The position numbers and the translations under genes are program-made. The notes under the pieces were generated by a model. That model was not told the DNA's origin. It ran no database searches and saw only the letters and a program-made list of their open reading frames with translations. Below, piece by piece: positions 50,557 through 60,737 of a stretch of DNA of 64,000 nucleotides. Source of the DNA: Aeromicrobium fastidiosum. GTDB taxonomy: Bacteria; Actinomycetota; Actinomycetes; Propionibacteriales; Nocardioidaceae. Location: the NCBI RefSeq assembly GCF_017876595.1, contig NZ_JAGIOG010000001.1:2294001-2358000 (forward strand), read 5' to 3'. The first letter of the stretch is position 1. Every line of letters starts with the position of its first letter.

Positions 50557-53505
50557 ATGTCACGAACCCCCCTGCCCGCGCGCCCGTCGCGCCTCGCACT
50601 CGTCGTGCGGTCCATCGGCCGTCCCGCCCTCGTCGGCGTGGCCGCCGGGGCACTCGCCGCAGCCGTCCTGCCGGCCACCGGTGCCACCGCCGCCCCGTCG
50701 GACGCCGCGGCGGGCCAGTCGTTCCACCGCACGGCCACCTACCCGGTCTACAAGAACCTGCCCAAGGACGTCGCCGCCTCGTCCGCGACGGTCGCCGAGA
50801 TCTCCGACGTGTCGAAGGACGGCCGCACGCTGGTCTACACCGACGCGCTCGGCAAGCGCATCGGCTTCCTCGACATCACCGACCCGAAGGCACCCGTGGG
50901 AGCGGGCAGCCTCTCGCTGGCCAAGCTCGGCGACACCGATGACCAGCCCACGTCGGTCGCCGTGGTCGGCACGTACGTCCTCGTGGTGGTCGACACGAGC
51001 GAGAGCTTCGCGAAGCCGTCCGGACGCCTCGACGTCGTCCGCCTCTCGGACTCCAAGCGCATCCGCAGCATCGAGCTGGACGGCCAGCCCGACTCGATCG
51101 ACATCAGCGCCGACGAGTCGTACGCCGCGATCGCGATCGAGAACCAGCGCGACGAGGAGCTCGCGCCCTCGGGCAAGGCCAAGGGCGACCTTCCGCAGCT
51201 GCCCGCCGGTTTCGTGCAGGTCGTCGACCTCGCCGGTGCGTCTCCCGCCGACTGGGTCGCGCACAGGATCGACTTGGTCAACGACGACGGCTCGGCGTTG
51301 CCGTCGTTCGTCGACGCCAAGATCGTCGAGCCGACCGACCCCGAGCCTGAGTACGTCTCGATCAACAGCAAGAACAAGCTGGCGCTGACGCTGCAGGAGA
51401 ACAACGGCATCGTCGTGATCGACCTGGCGACCCGCGCGATCGAGAAGGTGTTCTCGGCCGGCGCGGTCACGGCCAGCGGATTCGATACCAAGAAGGACGG
51501 CAAGATCTCGCTGACCGACTCGCTGACGAACGTCGTCCGGGAGCCCGACGCGATCGGCTGGGTCGACGACACGCACGTCGCCACGGCGAACGAGGGCGAC
51601 TGGAAGGGTGGCTCGCGTGGCTGGTCGGTGTTCGACGCGACCGACGGCTCGGTCGTCTGGGACGCCGGCAGCAGCTTCGAGAAGATCGCCGTCAAGCACG
51701 GCCTCTACAACGACGACCGGGCCGGCAAGAAGGGTCCGGAGCCCGAGGGACTGTCGATCGCGACCGTCGGGGGCACGAAGTACGCGTTCGTGGGCTCCGA
51801 GCGCAGCAACTTCGTCGCGGTCTACGACATCTCCGATGCGTCCGCGCCGGTGTTCCGGCAGATCCTGCCCGCCACGAACGGGCCCGAGGGCATCCTGCCG
51901 ATCCCCGGCCGCGACCTGCTGGCGGTCTCGAGCGAGACCGACACGGCGGCCACCAACGTGCGCGCCAGCGTCAGCCTCTACCAGCTGGGCGACGGACCCG
52001 ACACGTTCCCGTCGATCGTCTCGGACGACGTCGCCGGCAACCCGATCGGCTGGAGCGCGCTGGGTGCCCTGAGTGCCAAGCCCGGCGACGCGAGCACGAT
52101 CTACGCGGCGTCCGACTCGGTGCTCAAGCCGGGCCAGATCTTCACGGTCGACGTCGCCGCGACGCCCGCACGCATCACCCGGGCGCTGCCCGTCACGAAG
52201 GACGGTGTGGGCGTCGACCTCGACATCGAGGGGATCTTCGCCCGCCCCCAGGGCGGCTTCTGGCTCGCCAACGAGGGCGCGACCGGTGCCGGCAACGTGC
52301 TGCACCGCACCGACGCCGACGGGGCCGTGCAGGAGACCGTCACGCTGCCGACGAGCATCACGTCGCACATCAAGAACTGGGGCCTCGAGGGCATCACGGC
52401 CACCAACGACGCGAAGGGCGAGCACGTGTTCGTCGCCCTGCAGCGTCAGCTGTGGACCGACGTCAACGACCAGACCGAGACGGTCGACGGCGACAACGTC
52501 GTCCGCATCGGACGCTACGACGTGAGCGACAAGAGCTGGCACTGGTTCGGGTACCAGCTCGAGAACCCGCAGCGCGACGGCAGCGACTGGGTCGGCCTGT
52601 CGGAGATCACGGCGGTCGACGACGACACCCTCGCGGTCATCGAGCGCGACAAGCTCAACGGGCCGAACGCCCGCAACAAGCGCATCTACACCGTCGACCT
52701 CCCGTCGACGGACCCGAAGAACGGCGAGCTGCCGGTCCTGGACAAGAAGCTCGCGATCGACGTGCTCCCGGCGCTGCGGGCGACCAACGGCTGGACGCAG
52801 GAGAAGCTCGAGGGCTTCACGATCGCTGCGGACGGTGCCCTCTACGCCGTCACCGACAACGACGGCCTGAAGGACGCGACGGGCGAGACGGACTTCCTGC
52901 GACTCGGACGGGCCGTCGACGCCTTCGGCGACCAGCTGCGCGGCACCACGACGCTGTCGCTGTCGTCGCCGTCCACGGCATACGGCCAGAAGCCGACCGT
53001 GACGGTGGCGGTCTCGGGCGCGAAGGGCATCGTGCCCTCGGGGCCCGTGACGATCAAGGACGGCAGCACCGTGGTCGGACGTGGCACGGTGCAGGACGGC
53101 ACCGCCCAGGTGACGCTGTCGGGCCTGCGGGTCGGGTCGCTGACCCTCGTCGCGGAGTACGCGGGCGGCCCGCGGACGCCGGCCAGCGCCAGTGCGCCGG
53201 TGAGCCTCACGGTCGCCAAGGGGGCCACGTCGACCCGGCTGTCGGTCGCCAAGCGCTCGGCTCGCAAGGGCTCGAAGGTGACGGCGAAGGTCACAGTCAC
53301 CGGCACGGGGTTCACCCCGACCGGTCGCGTGCAGATCAAGGACGGCAACAAGGTCGTCAAGACGCTGACGGTCAGCGGGGCGACCCGCACCGTGTCGGTC
53401 AAGCTCACGTCGACGGGTCGCCGTGCCCTGCGCGCGGTCTACGTCGGATCGGCGACCGCGGCCCCGTCCACGTCCGCGATCGACCGGGTGCGCGTGCGCC
53501 GCTAG
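50557..53505 (+). CDS. Secreted esterase-like-phytase-family protein with Ig-like repeats
   Basis: A 982-aa secreted protein. A long signal peptide (RSIGRPALVGVAAGALAAAVLPATGATA) ends near residue 46. A beta-propeller region (about 60-450) precedes an esterase-like-phytase domain (about 450-790; LDIEGIFARPQGGFWLANEG, NWGLEGITA, EKLEGFTIAADGALYAVTDNDG). Two bacterial Ig-like domains (about 800-885 and 890-975; QKPTVTVAVSGAKGIVPSGPVTIKDG, SKVTAKVTVTGTGFTPTGRVQIKDG) end it. It is probably an extracellular phosphate-releasing or nucleotide-degrading enzyme, but activity is not certain. The stop overlaps that of convergent eis (CTAG). Confidence 0.85.
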   Translation: MSRTPLPARPSRLALVVRSIGRPALVGVAAGALAAAVLPATGATAAPSDAAAGQSFHRTATYPVYKNLPKDVAASSATVAEISDVSKDGRTLVYTDALGKRIGFLDITDPKAPVGAGSLSLAKLGDTDDQPTSVAVVGTYVLVVVDTSESFAKPSGRLDVVRLSDSKRIRSIELDGQPDSIDISADESYAAIAIENQRDEELAPSGKAKGDLPQLPAGFVQVVDLAGASPADWVAHRIDLVNDDGSALPSFVDAKIVEPTDPEPEYVSINSKNKLALTLQENNGIVVIDLATRAIEKVFSAGAVTASGFDTKKDGKISLTDSLTNVVREPDAIGWVDDTHVATANEGDWKGGSRGWSVFDATDGSVVWDAGSSFEKIAVKHGLYNDDRAGKKGPEPEGLSIATVGGTKYAFVGSERSNFVAVYDISDASAPVFRQILPATNGPEGILPIPGRDLLAVSSETDTAATNVRASVSLYQLGDGPDTFPSIVSDDVAGNPIGWSALGALSAKPGDASTIYAASDSVLKPGQIFTVDVAATPARITRALPVTKDGVGVDLDIEGIFARPQGGFWLANEGATGAGNVLHRTDADGAVQETVTLPTSITSHIKNWGLEGITATNDAKGEHVFVALQRQLWTDVNDQTETVDGDNVVRIGRYDVSDKSWHWFGYQLENPQRDGSDWVGLSEITAVDDDTLAVIERDKLNGPNARNKRIYTVDLPSTDPKNGELPVLDKKLAIDVLPALRATNGWTQEKLEGFTIAADGALYAVTDNDGLKDATGETDFLRLGRAVDAFGDQLRGTTTLSLSSPSTAYGQKPTVTVAVSGAKGIVPSGPVTIKDGSTVVGRGTVQDGTAQVTLSGLRVGSLTLVAEYAGGPRTPASASAPVSLTVAKGATSTRLSVAKRSARKGSKVTAKVTVTGTGFTPTGRVQIKDGNKVVKTLTVSGATRTVSVKLTSTGRRALRAVYVGSATAAPSTSAIDRVRVRR

Positions 53506-54803
53506 AACCAGGTGCTGAGGAACGGCTCGACCGGCGAGTGGAACAGCCGGTCGAGCCGTTCTGCGTCGCCCGTGACCGCCCCGGTCGCGACGAGGGTGCG
53601 CGCCGGCACCCCGCCGAGCAGCAGCGAACCGAGGGCGTTGACCGTCATCGTGGCGTCAGGCACGTCGCCGTTCGGCGCGACGGTGCATCCGCCGGATTCG
53701 TCGGTCGTCACCCCGAACGTGCCGTCGGCGTGCCCGAGCGGGTCGTCGACGCGCAGGACGATGTGGTCGGCGACCGAGTACGAGCGCGCCGTCAGCGCCG
53801 CGGGCACGTCGAGGATGCGCAGCCACAGGTGGTCTCGCTCGTCGACGTGGACGGCGCGGAAGTCGTCGATCATCCAGCGCAGCGGTTCGTCGACGGGGCG
53901 AAGATGGGCCTTGACCGTCGAGACGAGGTCCGTCTCGAGCACGAACCGCCACAGGGCGGCGTAGGCCTCGGGCGTCGCGGCGACCATGGTGTCGACCACG
54001 AGAGTGTGGTCGGTGACGTCGGCGGCATCCTCCTCGAGGTGGAAGGCCGCGAAGCCCTGAGGCGCGCCGTGCTGGTCGTCGAAGCGCACGAGCCGCAGCT
54101 TCTTGGCCGACTCGTCGTCGCCGACGCCCAGCCCGATGCGTCGCAGCCACAGGTGGCTCGCGTCGGGGGTCGCGACGTCGCCCGGCGTGGCCCGGAACGT
54201 CCGATCCGCGATCGCGTGACCGACGTGCCGCAGCTGCTCGGGCGTCACGTGGTGCACCCGGCCGGATGTCTCGGCGCCGGTCCAGCGCACCCGGCGGGTC
54301 GAGATCGTGAGGTCACGGGCGAAGGCCGCGGGGGAGAAGCCGAATCGGGGGTAGATCGTCGACTCCGAGACCGTCAGCATCGCCACCGGCAGGCCGAGGG
54401 CCACCGCGGTGCGCAGCTCGGCCTCGATCATGGCCCGGGCGATGCCGCGACGCCGGTGGGTCTGCGAGACCGTCACGCCGCTGATGGCCCACGCGGTGCG
54501 CGTCCGACCTCCGGGGAGGCTCAGGTCGGCGGGCCAGCAGTGCGTCGTGGCGACGGGCTGCTCGGGCTGCGCGGCCGTCGTGTCGTAGACGCCGACGAGA
54601 CGGTCGTCCTGCACACGGGCCCGGCGCTGCTCGGTCTGCTCGGCCGGTGAGCTGGACCCGAGAAACCCCCGGTCGACCGCGTCCGACCACGTGCGGAAGT
54701 CGTCCGGACTCGACGTGTCGACGATGCGCAGCGTGAGACCGTCGGTCGCCAGGCGCGCGCGTGAGGTCTCGTCGATCGGCAGGTCGAGGTGCGGGGTGGT
54801 CAC
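53502..54803 (-). CDS. eis: Eis-family GNAT N-acetyltransferase
   Basis: A 433-aa Eis-type acetyltransferase: two GNAT domains (AISGVTVSQTHRRRGIARAMIEAELRTA binds acetyl-CoA) and a C-terminal SCP2-like domain (about 320-430). The chain ends in Phe, whose carboxylate is the general base in mycobacterial Eis. Eis enzymes acetylate amines at several positions, including aminoglycosides, and form hexamers. GTG 54803 has TACGTT six bases upstream. Natural substrate here is unknown. Confidence 0.94.
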   Translation of the reverse strand: MTTPHLDLPIDETSRARLATDGLTLRIVDTSSPDDFRTWSDAVDRGFLGSSSPAEQTEQRRARVQDDRLVGVYDTTAAQPEQPVATTHCWPADLSLPGGRTRTAWAISGVTVSQTHRRRGIARAMIEAELRTAVALGLPVAMLTVSESTIYPRFGFSPAAFARDLTISTRRVRWTGAETSGRVHHVTPEQLRHVGHAIADRTFRATPGDVATPDASHLWLRRIGLGVGDDESAKKLRLVRFDDQHGAPQGFAAFHLEEDAADVTDHTLVVDTMVAATPEAYAALWRFVLETDLVSTVKAHLRPVDEPLRWMIDDFRAVHVDERDHLWLRILDVPAALTARSYSVADHIVLRVDDPLGHADGTFGVTTDESGGCTVAPNGDVPDATMTVNALGSLLLGGVPARTLVATGAVTGDAERLDRLFHSPVEPFLSTWF

Positions 54804-54809
54804 CGATCC

Positions 54810-54815
54810 AACGTA
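54810..54815 (-). promoter_or_regulatory. -10 hexamer of eis (leaderless)
   Basis: TACGTT on the minus strand, six bases before GTG 54803. Confidence 0.5.
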
Positions 54816-54822
54816 CGACGAC

Positions 54823-55377
54823 TCAGCGGACGACGGCCACGCCGGCGTCCGACCACTCCCGGCGGACGAGGGCGAGCTGGTCGGGCGAGACCGCGGCCGT
54901 CAGGCCCTCGAGCACCCGCACCGTGAAGCCCTCGCGGGCGGCGTCGAGGGCCGTGGCCCGGACGCAGTGGTCGGTCGCGATGCCGCAGACGTCGACGGCG
55001 TCCACCCCTGCCGCGCGCAGCCAGTCGGCCAGCCGCGCGCCCGACGCCGAAGCCCCCTCGAAGCCCGAGTAGGCCGCCTCGTACTCGCCCTTGAAGAAGG
55101 TCTCGGCGAACATGCCGGGCTCCAGGGGAGCGTGCAGCTGCTCGCCGTCGGTGCCGACGACGCAGTGCCGCGGCCACGAGTCGACGAAGTCGGGCGTCTC
55201 GGAGAAGTGGCTGCCGGGGTCGATGTGGTGGTCGCGGGTCGCGACGACCGTCTCGTAGGTGCCCGAGGCGATGAGCTCGGCGACGTCGGCGGCGACCTGC
55301 GCGCCGCCCGTGACGGCCAGCGAGCCGCCCTCGCAGAAGTCGTTCTGCACGTCGACGACGATGAGTGCGGTGGTCAT
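54823..55377 (-). CDS. pncA: Nicotinamidase PncA
   Basis: A 184-aa isochorismatase-fold nicotinamidase that converts nicotinamide to nicotinate. The catalytic triad is D8, K96 and C138, and the metal site D49, H51, H57, H71, all at the same positions as in M. tuberculosis PncA. Such enzymes also activate pyrazinamide. Its ATG overlaps the pncB stop (ATGA), so nicotinamide deamidation and nicotinate phosphoribosylation are coupled in one operon. Confidence 0.97.
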   Translation of the reverse strand: MTTALIVVDVQNDFCEGGSLAVTGGAQVAADVAELIASGTYETVVATRDHHIDPGSHFSETPDFVDSWPRHCVVGTDGEQLHAPLEPGMFAETFFKGEYEAAYSGFEGASASGARLADWLRAAGVDAVDVCGIATDHCVRATALDAAREGFTVRVLEGLTAAVSPDQLALVRREWSDAGVAVVR

Positions 55378-56681
55378 GGGGTCTCCTGCTCGTAGACCGT
55401 GTCGAGGACGGGATCGCCCTTCGACAGCTGGCGCGCGGCGGCCGGCAGCTCGGCGAGGGCCGACTGCAGCCGGGCGCGGGCGGCCTCGAGCGTGTCGTGG
55501 TGGACGCGCTCGCCGTCGCGCACCAGCTCGACCAGCAACGGGCGGTCGTCCGAGTCGGAGTGGGGGGCCGATCCGATGCCGATGACCTCAGCCTGGGCGC
55601 GTCCGTGGACGTCGAGCCGGCGCACCGCGTGCTTGCGGCCGCCCACCGACACCTTGTCGGCGCTCTTCTTGGCGACCGACACCATCGTGCCGTCGTCATC
55701 GGCCCGCGACACGAGCTTGTAGACGAAGCCGCTGGTGGGCACGCCCGATCCCGTGACCAGCGACGTGCCGACGCCGTAGCCGTCGACGGGCGCCACCGCG
55801 AGCGCCGCGATCGCGTGCTCGTCGAGATCGCTCGTGACGGTGATGCGCGTCGACGTGGCACCGAGGTCGTCGAGCTGCTGGCGGACCGACCGCGCCAGCG
55901 ACACGAGATCGCCGGAGTCGAGTCGCACGCCGCCCAGCTCGGGGCCGGCGAGGTCGACCGCGGTGCGGATCGCCTCGGGGATGTCGTACGTGTCGACCAG
56001 CAGCGTCGTGCCGGGTCCGAGCGACGCGATCTGCGCCTCGAACGCAGCGCGCTCGGTGTCGTGCAGCAGCGTGAACGAGTGGGCGCTCGTGCCGGTCGTC
56101 GGGATGCCGTGCGTGCGCCCGGCCTCCAGGTTGGAGGTGGCCGAGAATCCCGCGACGTAGGCGGCGCGGGCTGCGGCCACGGCGGACGCCTCGTGGGTGC
56201 GGCGCGAGCCCATCTCGATGCACGGCCGGTCTCCCGCGGCGGTGACCATGCGCGAGGCGGCGGTGGCGATCGCCGAGTCGTGGTTGAGGATCGAGAGCAG
56301 CACCGTCTCGAGCACGACGCACTCCGCGAACGTCCCCTCGACGACCACGACGGGCGACTGCGGGAAGTAGATCTCGCCGTCGGGGTAGCCCCAGATGCTG
56401 CCGGAGAACCGGAAGTCGGCCAGCCAGGCGAGGGTCTCGGCGTCGACGACGTCGGCGTCGCGGAGCCAGGCCAGCTCGTCCTCGCCGAATCGGAAGTCGG
56501 CCACCGCGTCGAGGGCCCGCCCGATGCCGGCGACGACACCGTAGCGGCGTCCGCCCGACAGTCGGCGCGCGAACAGCTCGAACACCGAGTGACGATCGGC
56601 GGTGCCGGCGCGCAACGTCGCCTGCAGCATCGTGAGCTCGTAGCGGTCGGTCAGCAGCGCGGTGCTCCGGGTGGCAGTCAC
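55374..56681 (-). CDS. pncB: Nicotinate phosphoribosyltransferase
   Basis: A 435-aa nicotinate phosphoribosyltransferase, which makes NaMN from nicotinate and PRPP in the Preiss-Handler route. Signatures are [16 protein letters not shown] at the N-terminus, the [18 protein letters not shown] helix, TDDYP-type [12 protein letters not shown] and the ribose-phosphate site [14 protein letters not shown] 56681 has TAGGCT six bases upstream. First gene of the NAD salvage pair with pncA. Confidence 0.96.
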   Translation of the reverse strand: MTATRSTALLTDRYELTMLQATLRAGTADRHSVFELFARRLSGGRRYGVVAGIGRALDAVADFRFGEDELAWLRDADVVDAETLAWLADFRFSGSIWGYPDGEIYFPQSPVVVVEGTFAECVVLETVLLSILNHDSAIATAASRMVTAAGDRPCIEMGSRRTHEASAVAAARAAYVAGFSATSNLEAGRTHGIPTTGTSAHSFTLLHDTERAAFEAQIASLGPGTTLLVDTYDIPEAIRTAVDLAGPELGGVRLDSGDLVSLARSVRQQLDDLGATSTRITVTSDLDEHAIAALAVAPVDGYGVGTSLVTGSGVPTSGFVYKLVSRADDDGTMVSVAKKSADKVSVGGRKHAVRRLDVHGRAQAEVIGIGSAPHSDSDDRPLLVELVRDGERVHHDTLEAARARLQSALAELPAAARQLSKGDPVLDTVYEQETP

Positions 56682-56687
56682 CCGTCC

Positions 56688-56693
56688 AGCCTA
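56688..56693 (-). promoter_or_regulatory. -10 hexamer of pncB (leaderless)
   Basis: TAGGCT on the minus strand, six bases before GTG 56681. Confidence 0.55.
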
Positions 56694-56756
56694 GGTGTTC
56701 ATGTCGGCCTCGGCCGGGGACGGGGCGCGGCCGTTGGCGACGTCAGGCACCTGCGT

Positions 56757-56762
56757 CACAAT
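56757..56762 (+). promoter_or_regulatory. -10 hexamer of clpS (leaderless)
   Basis: CACAAT, six bases before GTG 56769. The only Shine-Dalgarno-like bases are two nt from the start, too close to work, so a leaderless mRNA is favoured. Confidence 0.45.
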
Positions 56763-56768
56763 GGAGTC

Positions 56769-57065
56769 GTGAGCACCCCGACCCCCGTCGAGATCGCCGA
56801 GCCCGACGTCTCCAGCGTCGTCGAGCTCGAGGACCCGTGGGTCACGATCGTCTGGAACGACCCCGTCAACCTGATGTCGTACGTCGCCTACGTGTTCCGC
56901 AACTACTTCGGCTACACCGACGAGAAGGCGCACGAGCTGATGCTGCAGGTGCACGAGGACGGCAAGGCCGTCGTCTCCAGCGGACGGCGCGAGCAGATGG
57001 AACGTCACGTGCAGGCGATGCACGAGTACGGCCTCTGGGCGACCCTCGAACGGCAGGACGCCTAG
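56769..57065 (+). CDS. clpS: ATP-dependent Clp protease adaptor ClpS
   Basis: A 98-aa ClpS, the N-recognin that delivers N-end-rule substrates to ClpC/ClpP. The core is complete: [72 protein letters not shown], where the N-D-P and M-x-V/Y pocket residues recognise the N-degron. GTG 56769. It overlaps the DUF2017 gene by one base, the usual actinobacterial clpS order. Confidence 0.96.
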   Translation: MSTPTPVEIAEPDVSSVVELEDPWVTIVWNDPVNLMSYVAYVFRNYFGYTDEKAHELMLQVHEDGKAVVSSGRREQMERHVQAMHEYGLWATLERQDA

Positions 57066-57661
57066 TGAAGCCCTTCAAGAAGCGGCGGCGTGGGGGCATC
57101 TCGGCGACGTTCGAGGTGGGGGAGGCGCACCTGCTGGCCAATCTCGCCGGTCAGGTCGTCGAGCTGCTGCGCGACCGCAACGGCGCCGAGGAGTCCGACG
57201 CCGATCCGCTCGCCGCACAGCTCGGCATGGGCGGTCCGTCGCTGCCCCCCGAGGACCCGGTGCTCCAGCGGCTGCTCCCCGATGCGTACCGCGACGATCC
57301 CGAGGACGCGGGTGAGTTCCGCCGGTTCACGGAGCGCTCGCTGACGTCCGCCAAGGTGCTCAACGCCGAGACGCTGATCGGGTCGCTCGTCGACGGCGGC
57401 CTGACCTTCGGCGACCTGCCGGACGACCTGATGGGCGGCGACGGCGACCCCGTCGAGGTCGAGCTCGACGCCGACGAGGTGCAGGCGTGGCTGCGGGCGC
57501 TCACCGATGTGCGGCTGTCGCTGGCGGTGCGGCTCGGCATCGAGACCGACGAGGACACGTTCCTCGTCAGCCAGTCCGAGGACGACGCGATCGCGGCGAT
57601 GTCCGACATCTTCGACTGGCTCGGCTACGTGCAGGAGACCCTGGTCGCCGCTCTCGACTGA
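57065..57661 (+). CDS. DUF2017 protein
   Basis: A 198-aa DUF2017 protein, the usual partner of clpS in actinobacteria (M. tuberculosis Rv1332 type). It begins with a basic stretch (MKPFKKRRRGGI) and is then acidic and helical (EVGEAHLLANLAGQVVELL, LRALTDVRLSLAVRLGIETDED). No catalytic motif is seen. GTG 57065 shares its first base with the clpS stop. Function unknown; coupling to ClpS suggests a proteolysis-related role. Confidence 0.92.
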   Translation: MKPFKKRRRGGISATFEVGEAHLLANLAGQVVELLRDRNGAEESDADPLAAQLGMGGPSLPPEDPVLQRLLPDAYRDDPEDAGEFRRFTERSLTSAKVLNAETLIGSLVDGGLTFGDLPDDLMGGDGDPVEVELDADEVQAWLRALTDVRLSLAVRLGIETDEDTFLVSQSEDDAIAAMSDIFDWLGYVQETLVAALD

Positions 57662-57674
57662 GGTCGTCGGGACG

Positions 57675-57689
57675 CCCGTGTCTCACGGG
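57675..57689. terminator. Small hairpin after DUF2017
   Basis: CCCGT-GTCTC-ACGGG, 14 bases after the DUF2017 stop and upstream of the mec promoter. The stem is short, so only weak support for a terminator. Confidence 0.35.
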
Positions 57690-57724
57690 ACGGGGCGCGC
57701 AGGGGCGAGGCCGCATCAGGCCGA

Positions 57725-57730
57725 TAAACT
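57725..57730 (+). promoter_or_regulatory. -10 hexamer of mec (leaderless)
   Basis: TAAACT, six bases before GTG 57737; starts the mec-cysO-cysM operon. Confidence 0.6.
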
Positions 57731-57736
57731 CGGGGC

Positions 57737-58248
57737 GTGTTGACCATCGACCGGGCCACGCATGACGCGATCATCGCCCATGCCCGCCGTGACCATCCCG
57801 ACGAGGCCTGCGGCGTCGTCGCGGGACCCATCGGCTCCGACGCCCCGGCGCGCCTCGTCCCGATGCTCAACGCGGCGATGTCGCCGACGTTCTACGAGTT
57901 CGACTCCGGCGACCTCCTGAAGCTCTACCGCGACATGGACGACCGCGACGAGGAGCCCGTCGTGATCTACCACTCACACACCTCCACCGAGGCGTATCCG
58001 TCGCGCACCGACATCAACCTGGCGGGCGAGCCGGGTGCTCACTACGTGCTCGTCTCGACTCGCGACGGGGCGCACGAGAGCGGCCCCGTCGACTTCCGGT
58101 CGTACCGGATCGTCGACGGCGAGGTCACCGAGGAAGAAGTTCGGGTCGTCGAGAGTTATGCAGACGGCACCGGCACCCCCACCGTCGACCCAGTCACCGT
58201 CGACCCAGTCACCGTCGACCCAGTCACCCAAGAGAAGGCAGAACACTG

Positions 58249-58249
<1 letters not shown>
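57737..58249 (+). CDS. mec: CysO-cysteine peptidase Mec (JAMM/MPN+)
   Basis: A 170-aa JAMM metalloprotease that releases cysteine from the CysO-cysteine adduct. The zinc site is H79-S-H81 ... S89-x-x-D92 (HSHTSTEAYPSRTD) with Glu23 (PDEACG). The last 20 residues are an unusual tail made of three TVDPV units from a 15-bp tandem repeat. The stop overlaps the cysO ATG (TGATG). In this operon Mec may also trim the four residues after the CysO di-glycine. Confidence 0.94.
58181..58225 (+). repeat. Three-copy 15-bp tandem repeat in mec
   Basis: ACCGTCGACCCAGTC occurs three times without change (58181-58195, 58196-58210, 58211-58225), encoding (TVDPV)3 just before the mec stop. The unit length preserves frame, so copy number can vary without breaking the gene. 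Confidence 0.9.
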
Positions 58250-59491
<1,242 letters not shown>

Positions 59492-59500
59492 CGGTCCGCG

Positions 59501-59506
59501 TAGGGT
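59501..59506 (+). promoter_or_regulatory. -10 hexamer of the GNAT gene (leaderless)
   Basis: TAGGGT, six bases before ATG 59513. Confidence 0.55.
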
Positions 59507-59512
59507 CGACAC

Positions 59513-60028
59513 ATGTCCATCCGTCTGGCCTCGCTCGACGACGCCCCCGCGATCGCCTCGCTGCTGACGGCCAACCGTGACTTCCTCGCGCCATGGGAGC
59601 CGTTGCGCGACGAGAGCTGGTTCACGGCGGATGGCCAGCGCGCAGCGATCGCCGCGGTACTGGCCCATCACGAGGCCGGGACGTCCGCGCCGTACGTCGT
59701 CCTCGACGATGACGATGCCGTCGTCGGCCGGATGACGTTGAGCGGCATCGTGCGGGGAGCGCTGCAGTCGGCGTCGCTCGGCTACTGGGTCGCCGAGCAC
59801 GCCAACGGCCGTGGACTGGCGACGGCCGCGGTGCGCGACATCGTGCGCAGCGCCTTCGACGACCTCGGGCTGCACCGCGTCCAGGCCGACACCCTGCTGC
59901 ACAACGTCGCGTCGCAGCGGGTGTTGGGGCGGGTCGGGTTCATCCAGTACGGCGTCGCGCCGTCGTACCTGCGCATCGCGGGTCGCTGGCAGGACTGCGC
60001 GATGTGGCAGCTGCTGGCCGACGAGTGA
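59513..60028 (+). CDS. GNAT acetyltransferase, RimJ/RimL type
   Basis: A 171-aa GNAT of the RimJ/RimL group, which acetylates N-termini of ribosomal proteins or small molecules. Visible parts are the N-terminal FLAPWEPLRDESWF block, the acetyl-CoA helix GYWVAEHANGRGLATAAVRDIVRSAFDDLGLHRVQADTLLHNVASQRVLGRVGF and a C-terminal YLRIAGRWQDCAMW strand. Follows cysM by 21 bases but with its own -10 box. Substrate unknown. Confidence 0.93.
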   Translation: MSIRLASLDDAPAIASLLTANRDFLAPWEPLRDESWFTADGQRAAIAAVLAHHEAGTSAPYVVLDDDDAVVGRMTLSGIVRGALQSASLGYWVAEHANGRGLATAAVRDIVRSAFDDLGLHRVQADTLLHNVASQRVLGRVGFIQYGVAPSYLRIAGRWQDCAMWQLLADE

Positions 60029-60041
60029 AGCGTCTTCGCGC

Positions 60042-60500
60042 TCAACCCGCCCGGTCCATGACGCCCGCGCGGTGCTTCATCCACGGCATCCCGTGACGAT
60101 CGAGAGCGGTGAGGAAAGACGCGGCGACGGTCGCGACGTCCGTCGCCGGATCGACGGTCCACCAGTCGTCGACGTCGTGCACAGATGCCAGCATCCCCAG
60201 CCGAACTTGTGCGGAGGCCCGTTCATCCTCGGCTCCCGGCTGAGGGCACAGCGACGCGATCGTCGGCGCGGTGCCCGAATGGTGCCAGGTCGAGCGCGAG
60301 ACCACGAGAAGGTTCGCAGTGAACCGGACGTGGTACCGGTCGCTGAAGGCCGATTTCTGCAGCTCCAGCAGCGACCAGGTGGTCGCTGACGGCAGGACGT
60401 ACCGTCCGGCAGATCCCTTGAAGCCTCGCTGGCGCAGCGCAGGACTCAGGTGCCCGTTGACGAGCTCCCTGTAATGATCCTGCATCGACGCCCCTGCCAT
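60042..60500 (-). CDS. DUF4304 protein
   Basis: A 152-aa DUF4304 protein (MQDHYRELVNGHLSPALRQRGFKGSAGRYVLPSATTWSLLELQKSAFSDRYHVRFTANLLVVSR). The family has no known activity and resembles toxin-immunity or host-interaction proteins in some genomes. ATG 60500 has GAGGAGG three bases upstream; ATG 60485 with AGGGG is an alternative. It diverges from the 55-aa membrane protein gene. Confidence 0.85.
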   Translation of the reverse strand: MAGASMQDHYRELVNGHLSPALRQRGFKGSAGRYVLPSATTWSLLELQKSAFSDRYHVRFTANLLVVSRSTWHHSGTAPTIASLCPQPGAEDERASAQVRLGMLASVHDVDDWWTVDPATDVATVAASFLTALDRHGMPWMKHRAGVMDRAG

Positions 60501-60513
60501 CGGCCTCCTCGTC

Positions 60514-60519
60514 CATACT
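60514..60519 (+). promoter_or_regulatory. Possible -10 hexamer of the 55-aa gene
   Basis: CATACT five bases before ATG 60525. Confidence 0.35.
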
Positions 60520-60524
60520 GAACC

Positions 60525-60692
60525 ATGGCATGGCTCAAGCGGTGGCATCCGAGAAACATCAGTAACACCACGCTCGTGATCGTCATCGTCCTGATCATGG
60601 TCGTCGTCGCTGCTGTTCTCTTCGCGCTCTCGCCGGACGCCAGCGATTCATGCGACCAAGTCGGTCGACTTGCCTGCATCGATGGTGACTGA
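60525..60692 (+). CDS. Probable small membrane protein (55 aa)
   Basis: An ATG-initiated frame of 55 codons that encodes a basic N-terminus (MAWLKRWHPRNISNTT), one strongly hydrophobic helix (about residues 17-36, LVIVIVLIMVVVAAVLFAL), and a 19-residue tail with two cysteines (C43, C51). The codons GTC/ATC/CTC fit actinobacterial coding. There is no Shine-Dalgarno; CATACT five bases upstream fits the leaderless pattern of neighbours. Cytosolic N-terminus is expected from the positive charge. No family recognised; a real gene is likely but not certain. Confidence 0.5.
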   Translation: MAWLKRWHPRNISNTTLVIVIVLIMVVVAAVLFALSPDASDSCDQVGRLACIDGD

Positions 60693-60737
60693 GCACCGTT
60701 CCACGATGCGACTTTCTGAGCTCCTGAGCCGATCGAC

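Noticed and set aside
53502..54803. Eis as an acquired aminoglycoside resistance gene.
   Set aside because: Eis homologues are common chromosomal genes in actinobacteria and this copy has normal local composition and no mobile context.
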